Shown here one piece after another: positions 34,483 to 42,841 of a stretch of DNA of 64,000 nucleotides. The DNA comes from CAZHNW01 sp942491575. Lineage in GTDB: Bacteria; Spirochaetota; UBA4802; UBA5550. The notes beneath the pieces were generated by a model. The model ran no database searches. It saw nothing but the letters and a program-made list of their open reading frames with translations, and had not been told where the DNA came from. Position numbers and translations under genes: made by a program. Position 1 is the first letter of the stretch. Every line of letters begins with the position of its first letter. The stretch spans positions 2,170,001 through 2,234,000 of the forward strand of contig CALOBT010000031.1 of NCBI GenBank assembly GCA_942491575.1, given 5' to 3'.

Positions 34483-34511
34483 AGTATAGCACACGTGTGC
34501 TATTCGGTCAA
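34483..34511 (-). promoter_or_regulatory. Promoter of tetR-GH3 with an 18-bp palindromic operator in the spacer
   Basis: On the minus strand, TTGACC (34511-34506), a 17-bp spacer and TATACT (34488-34483) form a near-consensus promoter. The perfect palindrome ATAGCACACGTGTGCTAT (34486-34503) fills the spacer and enters the -10 box. A bound TetR dimer would exclude RNA polymerase. Confidence 0.75.
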
Positions 34512-34521
34512 CTAAAATAAA

Positions 34522-36495
34522 CTACAAGGGCAGGGAAATCGTAAAGGTCGTACCGTGGCCCTCTTCTGAGTCTACCTTGATGGAGCCGTCGTGATGGCTG
34601 GTAATAATGAAGTATGATACTGAAAGACCCAGGCCGGTCCCTGCGCCGGTCTGTTTTGTCGTAAAAAAGGGTTCAAATATATGGGTTAAAACTGATGCGG
34701 GGATACCGATACCATTATCTGAGATTCGAATAATGCACATGTTGTTTTCTGCTTCTGTTGAAATGGATATGCAGGGCATATGACTGTCGTCACTGATCTC
34801 TTTTATCGCATGGGAGGCATTTTTTAAAATATTCAGCAGAACCTGTTCTACTTCAGTTTTGATACAGGCTACTGCCGGGATATCATCACTGTAGTTCCTT
34901 TCGATTTGAATCTTTTTGAAATCGTATTTATCGATGAAGTCATAATCTTTGGAACAGAGGTCAAGGGCCTTTTCAATCAGCAAATTGATATCCACGGATT
35001 CTTTGACTGCTTCACTCCTCCTGCTGAATTGAAGCATATCAATTACTATTTCAGAGGCCCGTTTCGATGCATCATAAATGTAGGCGATATATTCTCCAAT
35101 TTTACGTTTCGCAAAAAAGTTTTCAATTGATTCAATGGTTGTCCCCGCTTCAATGGCTGCCTCCCTGTTCCTGGGGAGTGAAGGGGATGTTCTTCTCTGG
35201 AGGTTCTGAATGCTGTTCATTATGATACTGAGGGGATTGTTTATCTCATGGGCCATACCGGCGGCGAGGCCCCCCACGGACATCATTTTTTCTGTCTGGG
35301 TCAGCAGTTCCTGGGTGCGTCGTCTTTCCGTAACATCACGGGTAATGCCGATAATGCCTGTTGCGGTTCCCTCCTTATCCCTGATAAAAGAAACCTTTAA
35401 TTCAGTCCAGAAGAGAGTCCCGTCCTTTTTAAGCTGCTGAAGTTCAAGAATAATGGCGCGGTCGGGATCTGCAGTTCCGGTTTTTTCAAGATTTATATGT
35501 TCGATATAGGCATTCATTACCTTGCTAAAGGATTCCGGTGTGTTCCATTTTTCATGGGGGAGGACCATTGCCTCTTCAACACTATATCCGTAAAGGGAGA
35601 CGACGGCGGGGCTCATGTAGGTAAAGTTAAGGTTTATGTCAGTCGCCCAGATCAGGTCTGTTGCATTATCTGCCAGGATCCGGTAGCGCTTTTCACTTTC
35701 GTAGAGACGTTTCTCTGAAGCTGCAAGTTCTTCATTGAGGGCCCGTGTCTCTGACAGGGCATTTTCCAGTTCACTGTTTTTTTGCTGCAGCTCCATGGTT
35801 CTGGCATTGACCAGCTCTTCCAGGCGGTTCCGGTGGCGGATCAGCTCCTCTTCTGTTGCTATTCTTATTTCCATCTCCCGTGAAAGCTGATCTTTTTCAC
35901 GGAGAAGATTATTGTGTTCTTCCTTCAGTTTTTTCAAAAACGCAATGCGCAGAGACTCGTAGTTGTAGGTGAAAAAAATCACCACCAGGAGGGTGGCCAA
36001 TATTCTTGCCGCAAAGGGTATGTTAAAGGAATATATCCAGTCCATCCTGAAGGGATTGAAAAAAATAAAAATGGCAAGAAAAACCATTGTAAGTGTCCAG
36101 ATGATTCCTTCCTTTTTGCCAAGAAGAAAAAATACAAAGGGGGGAAAGGCGATTATCCATATACTGGCTGCCCCCGCTACGGCTCCGGTAAACATCCAGT
36201 AGGTCAGGAGTCCCTCCACAAGAAATACTGCAATCCTGAAATTCCAGGCGGAATTCTTAAGGTATCGAAGAGAAAATATCATGGCAAAAAAGATAAATCC
36301 CATGATATAGTCAGTCACCGCATAGTTCCAATATCCCTGTTGAAGATGTACGGTGCCGAAAATAAAAAGAGGAGTGATTAGAAGCAGCAGAAAAACAGCA
36401 AAGAGCTGTCTTCTGGACCTTTCTTCAATCTCCAGGGGCTCCCTGGAGGTGAGCACGGATAAAAAATTCTTTATAAGTTGTCTTGATGAATGCAA
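34522..36495 (-). CDS. Membrane sensor histidine kinase with PAS domain
   Basis: The 657-residue protein has about six membrane helices in residues 25-185, a coiled coil (EEHNNLLREKDQLSREME and on), one PAS domain (about 270-395, ILADNATDLIWATD), and a kinase core with His416 in GMAHEINNPLS. N box NILKNASHAI, DNGIGI, FEPFFTTK and GTGLGLSVS are intact. The kinase part and the insertion between H box and N box (SPSLPRNREAAIEAG, FAKRKIGEYIAYI) closely match the kinase at 25151, so the two are paralogues with different sensors. No response regulator is adjacent. It runs in the same direction as, and 27 bp from, the tetR promoter region. Confidence 0.92.
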   Translation of the reverse strand: MHSSRQLIKNFLSVLTSREPLEIEERSRRQLFAVFLLLLITPLFIFGTVHLQQGYWNYAVTDYIMGFIFFAMIFSLRYLKNSAWNFRIAVFLVEGLLTYWMFTGAVAGAASIWIIAFPPFVFFLLGKKEGIIWTLTMVFLAIFIFFNPFRMDWIYSFNIPFAARILATLLVVIFFTYNYESLRIAFLKKLKEEHNNLLREKDQLSREMEIRIATEEELIRHRNRLEELVNARTMELQQKNSELENALSETRALNEELAASEKRLYESEKRYRILADNATDLIWATDINLNFTYMSPAVVSLYGYSVEEAMVLPHEKWNTPESFSKVMNAYIEHINLEKTGTADPDRAIILELQQLKKDGTLFWTELKVSFIRDKEGTATGIIGITRDVTERRRTQELLTQTEKMMSVGGLAAGMAHEINNPLSIIMNSIQNLQRRTSPSLPRNREAAIEAGTTIESIENFFAKRKIGEYIAYIYDASKRASEIVIDMLQFSRRSEAVKESVDINLLIEKALDLCSKDYDFIDKYDFKKIQIERNYSDDIPAVACIKTEVEQVLLNILKNASHAIKEISDDSHMPCISISTEAENNMCIIRISDNGIGIPASVLTHIFEPFFTTKQTGAGTGLGLSVSYFIITSHHDGSIKVDSEEGHGTTFTISLPL

Positions 36496-36572
36496 TTTAT
36501 TATAAACCGGTTAATAATCATTTTTTTTACATAATACCGACACTATCGGAATATTGCAACAGTATATTTTCA

Positions 36573-36661
36573 GCGGCATTCCCCTGAAGGCGACATTGGC
36601 AATGTCGCCTTCAAGGGAATGCCGCCTTCAGGGCAATGCCGCCTTCAGGGGAATTTTTTTT
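36573..36661 (+). repeat. Long hairpin with tandem copies of its right arm and a T-run
   Basis: A stem of about 25 bp with one mismatch (36573-36597 with 36601-36625) closes a GGC loop and shares the core TGAAGGCGACATT with the element at 21143. The right arm then repeats with a 17-bp period: 36601-36617, 36618-36634, 36635-36651, each beginning AATG(T/C)CGCCTTCA. Eight Ts follow at 36654-36661. It stands between the divergent kinase and rnpB, just upstream of rnpB. Confidence 0.85.
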
Positions 36662-36735
36662 GGTAGACAGTTATGAATACATTAATAATTGTATTATATT
36701 GAAAGTAGATATTTGAAGGCACCGCTTTCGGGGAA

Positions 36736-37128
36736 AAAAGGTGAACAAGCAGTCGCGCGGCCCCGTTCACGCGGGGAGTGAGGAAAGTCCGAACACCGCA
36801 GGGCAGGATGCCGGGTAACTCCCGGGCGTCGTGAGGCGATGGAAAGTGCAACAGAAAATATACCGCCTTCTTTTCAGTCCTTCGGGGCATTCCGGTGGCG
36901 GGGTGCCGGACCGGAAGAATTGAAGGTAAGGGTGAAATGGCGAGTTAAGAGCTCACCGCGTCTCCAGAGATGGAGGCGGCAGTGTAAACCCCATCCGGTG
37001 CAAGACCAAGTAAGCAGCCGCCAAGGACTGCCCGTCCATGGCTGCGGGTAGGTCGCAGAGAGGTGTATGGCAACATGCATCCAAGATAGATGGCTGCATA
37101 AACAGAATTCGGCTTATGGTCACCTTTT
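36736..37128 (+). ncRNA. rnpB: RNase P RNA (bacterial type A)
   Basis: The catalytic RNA of RNase P, which trims tRNA 5' ends. Conserved blocks are seen in order: GAGGAAAGTCCGAACAC near 36780, GGCAGGATGCCGGGTAAC near 36802, GTGCAACAGAAAATATACCG near 36846 (P4-side block), GGTAAGGGTGAAATGG near 36926 with AAGAGCTCACCG, and ACAGAATTCGGCTTATGG near 37102, the 3' half of P4. The P1 helix pairs GGTGA at about 36740 with TCACC at 37120-37124, and both flanks extend with A/T runs. About 390 nt is normal for type A. Short open frames crossing it are not genes. Confidence 0.95.
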
Positions 37129-37219
37129 TTCCCTTGAAGTAAAAACCATATAGTAGTATTAATGGGTATATTTCCTACGGACAGGAATATTACCACACCG
37201 AAACACGGAGGGGCGGTTT

Positions 37220-37537
37220 ATGAAAAAGCTACTGACGGCAATGCTTTTTACCAGTCTCATCACAGCAGGGGCTCTTTACGGAGGTTACCAGATTGCTGAT
37301 ATCTACGTCTGCGATTCAGGCATGGTCATGGCGGAAATTTCCGCAAAGTCAATCGTTAGCCGTAAAGAACTCTACCGGGCCAGTTACTGCAGCTGTGAAG
37401 GTGTCGACCCGGTAATGAAAAAAGAGGTTCAAAAGGGAACCTGGAAACGTGAAGGTTATGAAGTTGAGTACGGTTCCTGCGAAGCCCCCAGGGACAGGGT
37501 TTTTCACTGTGTCTGTGTCGGGCAGAACGAATACTGA
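37220..37537 (+). CDS. Small secreted cysteine-rich protein
   Basis: The 105-residue protein has a signal peptide (KKLLTAMLFTSLITAGALYGG) and six Cys in the mature part: 31, 57, 59, 86, 96 and 98, including two CxC pairs (YCSCEG and HCVCVG), so disulfides in the periplasm are likely. The start has GGAGGGGCGG directly upstream. I do not recognise a family. It lies between rnpB and sppA; the 146-bp gap to sppA shows a short G/C hairpin near 37569-37591 but no clear terminator. Confidence 0.6.
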   Translation: MKKLLTAMLFTSLITAGALYGGYQIADIYVCDSGMVMAEISAKSIVSRKELYRASYCSCEGVDPVMKKEVQKGTWKREGYEVEYGSCEAPRDRVFHCVCVGQNEY

Positions 37538-37683
37538 TTATTATAGAGTAAATTATTTAAAAGACAGGTGCGGGGAAGTTAATGCCTCGCAGCCAGTACC
37601 CCCCGCCGGCTATTACCGGTTGAAACTATGTGATACATGATAGTTGAAAATATGCTGAAAATAAATTAGGAATGGAAATATAA

Positions 37684-38649
37684 ATGGATAGAAATCGGAA
37701 GATACTCGTCTCGATTCTTGCAATGCTGGTACTTTCATCGGTCATAGCCATTGTTGATATAAGTATCACCATGAAAAGGCAGGAAGACAAACCTTCCTTT
37801 TCCCTGAAAACGCCACAGTTCGGTCCCGGAATTGGACTGGTCCGCATTTCCGGTCCCATTGAAATGTCGTCACCGCAAAATGCCTTCGGCCTCCAGAATG
37901 GAGCAGAAGGAGTTGTTGCCCGCCTCAACGACCTTGAGAAGGACAGCCGTATCAAGGCGGTGGTAATACGCATAGATTCTCCCGGTGGCACCGTTGCGGC
38001 AACCCAGGAGATTTACCAGAAAATATGGAAAATTCGCAAGAAAAATATACCGGTTATCGCCTCCATGGGAGATATTGCTGCGTCAGGCGGTTACTATGTT
38101 GCATCCGCCTGTAACTATATTATGGCCAATCATGGTACCATGACAGGCTCTATCGGTGTCATTGCCATGTCTCCCAATGTGCGCCGTCTCTTCGAAAAGC
38201 TCGGAATCTCCATGAATGTAATCAAAAGCGGTAAATATAAGGATACTCTCTCTTCCTATCGTGATATTTCCGCCGATGAACGGCAGCTCCTGCAGGAAAT
38301 GATCGATTCCAGTTACCGCAAGTTCCTGCGTGATGTTGCCCTGGGGCGCAGTATGAATCAGTCTGAAATAAAACCTTATGCTGACGGACGTGTATTTACG
38401 GGAACAACTGCCCTGAAACATAAACTCATTGACGGCCTGGGTACCTTCGAGGCTGCAATCGCAAAGGCGAGGGAACTGGCCAAACTCCCGGAAGATGCCC
38501 CTCTCTATGAAGATATGATACATCCATTTCAGAAGTTTCTTTCAAGCATGGAAATGATGGTGCGGAATATGACGGGAAATCCCCTGGCGCTTCCGGGTCG
38601 TAAAATGTATGAAAATCACTACCGCATGGAGTACAGGTACCTGCCATGA
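37684..38649 (+). CDS. sppA: Signal peptide peptidase SppA (S49)
   Basis: The 321-residue protein has one N-terminal membrane helix and an S49 serine-lysine peptidase domain. VIRIDSPGGTVAATQEIY (part) forms the substrate loop, the nucleophile is Ser134 in DIAASGGYYVA, and the general base is probably Lys186 in KSGKYKDTLS, spaced 52 residues away as in Bacillus SppA. The short form (one domain) is usual outside the enterobacteria. It clears cleaved signal peptides in the membrane. It overlaps the next gene by ATGA. Confidence 0.92.
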   Translation: MDRNRKILVSILAMLVLSSVIAIVDISITMKRQEDKPSFSLKTPQFGPGIGLVRISGPIEMSSPQNAFGLQNGAEGVVARLNDLEKDSRIKAVVIRIDSPGGTVAATQEIYQKIWKIRKKNIPVIASMGDIAASGGYYVASACNYIMANHGTMTGSIGVIAMSPNVRRLFEKLGISMNVIKSGKYKDTLSSYRDISADERQLLQEMIDSSYRKFLRDVALGRSMNQSEIKPYADGRVFTGTTALKHKLIDGLGTFEAAIAKARELAKLPEDAPLYEDMIHPFQKFLSSMEMMVRNMTGNPLALPGRKMYENHYRMEYRYLP

Positions 38650-39251
38650 TTTTGAATACAATACGTTCTCTGCGGTGGGCGGATTTTTTTATCTACGCCG
38701 TTACCGACCCGCGAAACCTTTACCGTAGTATAGCTGCAAATAATCCAAAGGGATTTGGCCTCAGTTTTGTAATACCAATTCTTGTCTCTGCTACGGAGAT
38801 TCTGGCGGCTTCTCTACTTGGACAGCAGACAAACTTTTTCTTTTACAAGATTACATACGGGTGGATTTTTAATTTTATTCTCCTGGGATTTTTTATTGTC
38901 GTTACTGCGGCACTGATGGACCTCATGCTGCAGTTTCTCGGATTTTCCGGAAAGATTAAGGAATTGATCTGCGTGGTCAATTTTTCCATTTTTCCAAAAG
39001 TATTTCTCCTGCCCCTGGTGTACATATTTAAGTCCATTGGCTTTGCCCCCGCCTTTTTCTATTTTTTCTTTTCACTGATCTTTTTTATCTGGTCCGCCAT
39101 TATTGCCATATTTGCCATTTCCGAGATGCATCGTCTCGATACGGGGCGGTCAGTACTTGTTTTCTTATTCCCGATACTTTTTACAGGAGTAATCGTATTC
39201 TTCCTCTCCATCCTTACTGTTATTGGCGGGATCACTATTCTTTTTAGCTGA
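38646..39251 (+). CDS. YIP1-like multi-pass membrane protein
   Basis: The 201-residue protein has a short cytoplasmic start (NTIRSLRWADFFIYAVTDPRNLYRSI), typical of YIP1-family proteins, and five hydrophobic helices. An Asp-Leu-Met segment, ALMDLMLQFLGFSGKIKEL, lies between helices 2 and 3 as in that family. The function in bacteria is unknown. It is coupled to sppA by a 4-bp overlap. Confidence 0.65.
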   Translation: MILNTIRSLRWADFFIYAVTDPRNLYRSIAANNPKGFGLSFVIPILVSATEILAASLLGQQTNFFFYKITYGWIFNFILLGFFIVVTAALMDLMLQFLGFSGKIKELICVVNFSIFPKVFLLPLVYIFKSIGFAPAFFYFFFSLIFFIWSAIIAIFAISEMHRLDTGRSVLVFLFPILFTGVIVFFLSILTVIGGITILFS

Positions 39252-39266
39252 TTCGCCTGCGGGACC

Positions 39267-39290
39267 GCCGGCATGGTTGGCAATGCCGGC
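39267..39290 (+). terminator. Hairpin after the sppA operon
   Basis: GCCGGCAT (39267-39274) pairs with ATGCCGGC (39283-39290) around GGTTGGCA, followed by TTTTATCCC. The centre TTGGCAATG echoes the GAAGGCG hairpin family. It lies 16 bp after the stop at 39251 and probably ends the transcript. Confidence 0.55.
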
Positions 39291-39497
39291 ATTTTATCCC
39301 ACCTTTTCCGCCTTAACCCCCTTATTGCTCTGGCATATGAAAGGGGAAGGCAAAAACTCTCTTGCTTAATGTTTTCGTATTAAAATAACAGCATTAGATG
39401 TTTTGACGGAAATATTTGTAACTACCCTGTTTTGTTAATCTAACTATATTAGTGTTGACTAAATTTAAGTGATTTTGAAAATTGAGAGGAATCTAAA

Positions 39498-39605
39498 ATG
39501 AAAGAATATAAAATGTGTATTGATTCAGAATGCAGCATCCGCGTGAAAGTTAATGAGCAAGAGGTAAGGGAGTATTTTGAATCCCTTGCATGGCTTGGCT
39601 CATAA
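39498..39605 (+). CDS. Putative 35-residue small protein
   Basis: ATG 39498 to TAA 39605 encodes MKEYKMCIDSECS, then IRVKVNEQEVREYFESLAWLGS. A strong ribosome-binding site AGAGGA (39485-39490) lies 7 bp upstream. The peptide is soluble and charged, with two Cys. It stands alone in a 500-bp gap between sppA operon and the lipoprotein gene at 39754. No family known to me; the ribosome-binding site is the main support. Confidence 0.45.
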   Translation: MKEYKMCIDSECSIRVKVNEQEVREYFESLAWLGS

Positions 39606-39753
39606 TATCATTTATTTTTAATACATAATATCCCCGTGACCGGGTAAAAGGGGGTGTCCTGAAGGGGGTGCCCCTTCCTTCATTTAATTATCTGATTTCT
39701 TGACAGGTACAAATAGGATGGTATATTAGGATTTTTATAACTGGAGAAATACT

Positions 39754-41748
39754 GTGAAAAAGAATTCCTATTACCTCCTTCTTTCTCTTTTGATGTCTAT
39801 ATCTGCATGTTCATCCCCTCGGCATTATCAGCCAAAAATTCAGGATAACAGTCTGCGGGGAGTAATACTGGATCTTTCCCGCGAAAACAGCAGAATTTTT
39901 CCTCATGGAAGACCTGTTCGTCTTGCTGTTTTAACATTCATGCCGACAGGGAAAAGAGAAAAGACTTCAAACTCCTTTGGTCACTATATTGCGGAATCCC
40001 TGATGAGCAATATTAAAAAATATAACTCCAAAATTCGTCTTTTTGAAAGGGCGCGACTTGGTGCCCTGCTAAAGGAACACAGTCTCGCCCTTTCGGGCCT
40101 GGTCAGCAGAAGCCAGGCGAAAAAAATCGGGCAACTTGCTCCTATTGATTTTATTGTAACCGGTACTTACACGGTATTTTCAAAGCGTGTTGAAATAAAC
40201 GGCCGTGCAATTGATGTCGTTTCCGGTGAAATCATTCATACCTTCAGCCGCTCAGTTCTTCTGGATGCTGATTCACGGAAATATTTTGATAATAACTGGA
40301 TTTCTCCCCATCCCAGGGATGATCCGGCATTACTCTGCAAAAAAAAGACAGAAGATATGATGGCGCTGCTTGCAGATTTATCGACACCTGGCAAGATCGA
40401 TAATGTTGTAACTGCTGCAGTAAATGAACCCTTTGAAAATCAGTGTGCTGAAGTGCATTTTAAAGTGATTATCTTTTTCGAAAAATATAAAATCTACAAC
40501 AAGAGGTATACTTCCTTTTTAAACAATACTCTTCGTTCTATTAAAAATCCTTATGCTGATCGGCGAGCCGGCCGCATTTTATCATACTACAACAGCAGGG
40601 GGTTTTTGTCCCCGGAACAGTGGAAGGCGGGAATCGCGGTGGTGAGGCGAAATAATGATTCCTACATCTCTTCCTACCTGACGTATCTCTTTTTCCCTCC
40701 AGGCGTGAAGGCAACCCCGGTTGACCTGCAGCGGAAACGGATTGACCGGTACATGTCGATGGCGCAAAGGGGCGAAATCGGCCTCCCGATGCCGGTATCA
40801 TACGAAAAGGCCTTCTATGAAATGCTTGGGGGGCTTGTCAGTTACTCCCGCCGAAGAAATGTACCCCTTGCGGTATATGCCTATGACAGGTATCATTCTC
40901 AACAGAAGACTCCTGATCGGATCCGTCTCTACGGGCAGCTTAAGAATATGTATCGATACAGCAGGGACATTAAAGATAAAAAGCAGGTTCTATTATGGAT
41001 CTGCAGTAATTTTAATGAATCAAAAACAGAGAAACAGCTGGGAAGAAACATGATGGATTTCGCCCGGTTGCTGGTTTATCCGTCAAAAAGTAAAAAGTCA
41101 ACGAAGACTGAAAGAAAACTTGCAGCGGATCATTTCACACTGTATAAAAAACTCTGCCAAAAAAAACTGGCGGAGGCACTGCCGGCAATAAAGAGTGAAA
41201 ATATCAGGAGAACCAGGGCAATCTTCTGCATTGAACATGACATATATGCCCCGGAACTGGTACCACCAGTGAATAATCTGAGGAAGCAGCTCGACGGAGA
41301 GAATGCATCAGTAATGAAGGCTCTTTTCCTTCTGGAAAAAATGGGGGGAAGGGCAAAAGCAGCAGAGAGGGAACTGGTCAGGCTTCTTGTCAAAACAGAA
41401 AAAAAGACGATAAATAATCCGGTTCAGATACGGAACAGTTGTTTTAAGATATTTGTAAATATCAAATCCAGAAATTCCGCGGCACTCAGGATAGTTCATC
41501 GCCATGCAATCAAGGGGGGGCCGACTGCGGTAAAAACAGCAGTAAAACTGGGGAAACCGATTGTTCCCTATCTCATAAAGTCTCTCCGCAGCCGTGATTA
41601 TTACACAAAAATTCAGGCTGCAGTGATTATTAAAGAGATGGGTGATGAGGCACGTCAGGCGATGCCTGAATTAAAGCGTCAGCGGAGAAAATCAAGGAAT
41701 CAGCGTCTAATTGATGAAATTGATGAAGCCCTGGCTCGAATGCAGTAA
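39754..41748 (+). CDS. FlgO/CsgG-like lipoprotein with helical repeat C-terminus
   Basis: The 664-residue protein starts at GTG 39754 behind GGAG. A lipoprotein signal ends at SISACSS (Cys19). Residues about 50-170 resemble the FlgO/CsgG-type domain found in outer-membrane lipoproteins: VRLAVLTFMPTG, YIAESLMSNI, LFERARLGALLKEHSLALSG and DFIVTGTYTV. The C-terminal 450 residues are mainly helical, and the last 80 look like HEAT repeats (AVKLGKPIVPYLIKSLRSRDYYTKIQAAVIIKEMG, in part). An outer-membrane role in assembly or response to stress is possible. No flagellar genes are nearby. Confidence 0.72.
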   Translation: MKKNSYYLLLSLLMSISACSSPRHYQPKIQDNSLRGVILDLSRENSRIFPHGRPVRLAVLTFMPTGKREKTSNSFGHYIAESLMSNIKKYNSKIRLFERARLGALLKEHSLALSGLVSRSQAKKIGQLAPIDFIVTGTYTVFSKRVEINGRAIDVVSGEIIHTFSRSVLLDADSRKYFDNNWISPHPRDDPALLCKKKTEDMMALLADLSTPGKIDNVVTAAVNEPFENQCAEVHFKVIIFFEKYKIYNKRYTSFLNNTLRSIKNPYADRRAGRILSYYNSRGFLSPEQWKAGIAVVRRNNDSYISSYLTYLFFPPGVKATPVDLQRKRIDRYMSMAQRGEIGLPMPVSYEKAFYEMLGGLVSYSRRRNVPLAVYAYDRYHSQQKTPDRIRLYGQLKNMYRYSRDIKDKKQVLLWICSNFNESKTEKQLGRNMMDFARLLVYPSKSKKSTKTERKLAADHFTLYKKLCQKKLAEALPAIKSENIRRTRAIFCIEHDIYAPELVPPVNNLRKQLDGENASVMKALFLLEKMGGRAKAAERELVRLLVKTEKKTINNPVQIRNSCFKIFVNIKSRNSAALRIVHRHAIKGGPTAVKTAVKLGKPIVPYLIKSLRSRDYYTKIQAAVIIKEMGDEARQAMPELKRQRRKSRNQRLIDEIDEALARMQ

Positions 41749-41838
41749 TTTCCAGCAAATAGATAAATTTTTTTATTCTTTCTACGCCGAATATAAAAGA
41801 TGGCCGATATCTAAAGAAAAGAAGGGAAACTTAGAGAT

Positions 41839-42795
41839 ATGAAGATAAAACTATGGGGCGTCCGGGGGTCGATCCCAACTCCGCTTACAGGTCAGGATGT
41901 TGAAGATAAGGTTCGCAGGGTATTGAAACTGGCCCGTCCCGGAGACGTAACTTCAGATGATGCGGTAGAGGCTTTTCTGAAGACAATACCCTTTTCTTCC
42001 TATCATACCTATGGGGGAAACACCAGCTGTGTGGAAATCGTTACCGACGACGGCGATATTATAATAATCGATTGCGGATCGGGTATTATCAATCTTGGCC
42101 GTGAGCTCCTGAAAACGGAATTCAACCGTGGCTGCGGAAATGCCAGTATCCTCATTACCCATACTCACTGGGACCACCTCCAGGGGATTCCATTTTTTGG
42201 CCCCTTCTATTTTGAGGGTAATCGTTTCAATTTTTATTCCCCCCTACCGGATTTAAAGGAACGCCTTGAGTATCAGCATGGGCCGACTCATTTTCCCATA
42301 TCCCTTGATTTCATGCCTGCAACCAAGGATTTTTTTCAAATCAGTGAGGATGAAGAGTTTTTTCTGAATGATGTACGTATCTTTGCCAAACGTATGCCCC
42401 ATCCGGGCGGTTCATATGGTTATAGAATCGAACATAACGGCAGTGTTTTCGTTTTTACCGGGGATTGCGAATTTAATATTGATAAAATCGAGGATATCGA
42501 AAAGTATGGAGATCTTTTCCACGATGCTGATCTCGCTCTCTTCGACACTCAGTATACCTTCGATGAGGCAATTAACAAGATGGACTGGGGACATTCATCG
42601 GCGTCAATAGGTATTGATATCGCTGGAATGTATAATATAAATCACCTTCTCCTGTTTCATCATGATCCCGCATACGATGATGAAAAACTTGACAGCGTTC
42701 TCGCCAGTGCACGAATATATCACCGCATGAATGCAAAAAAAATTGGTGATGTGAGAATCGATATTGCCTATGAGGGGCTGGAACTGGAAATTTAA
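41839..42795 (+). CDS. Metallo-beta-lactamase-fold hydrolase
   Basis: The 318-residue protein has the MBL zinc motif THTHWDHLQGIPFF near residue 110, preceded by VRGSIPTP and SYHTYGGNTSCVEI, a pattern of the PhnP/cyclic-phosphodiesterase-like MBL group. Further metal ligands are in HPGGSYGYRI, FTGDCEF and the terminal LLLFHHDPAYDDEKL. It is cytoplasmic, with no signal. A phosphodiester substrate is likely by family but not shown. It is followed 46 bp later by the EcsC-like gene. Confidence 0.85.
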   Translation: MKIKLWGVRGSIPTPLTGQDVEDKVRRVLKLARPGDVTSDDAVEAFLKTIPFSSYHTYGGNTSCVEIVTDDGDIIIIDCGSGIINLGRELLKTEFNRGCGNASILITHTHWDHLQGIPFFGPFYFEGNRFNFYSPLPDLKERLEYQHGPTHFPISLDFMPATKDFFQISEDEEFFLNDVRIFAKRMPHPGGSYGYRIEHNGSVFVFTGDCEFNIDKIEDIEKYGDLFHDADLALFDTQYTFDEAINKMDWGHSSASIGIDIAGMYNINHLLLFHHDPAYDDEKLDSVLASARIYHRMNAKKIGDVRIDIAYEGLELEI

Positions 42796-42841
42796 TGTGA
42801 TTAAATTGCTGATATAAAGTAATTTTTTCAATGATAAGTAA

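Noticed and set aside
36645..37196. Several short open frames on both strands
   Set aside because: They cross RNase P RNA, whose conserved blocks explain the sequence.
37538..37683. Cobalamin or other riboswitch before sppA
   Set aside because: An AGGTGC string and a G/C hairpin suggested it, but the B12 box and the remaining conserved parts are missing.
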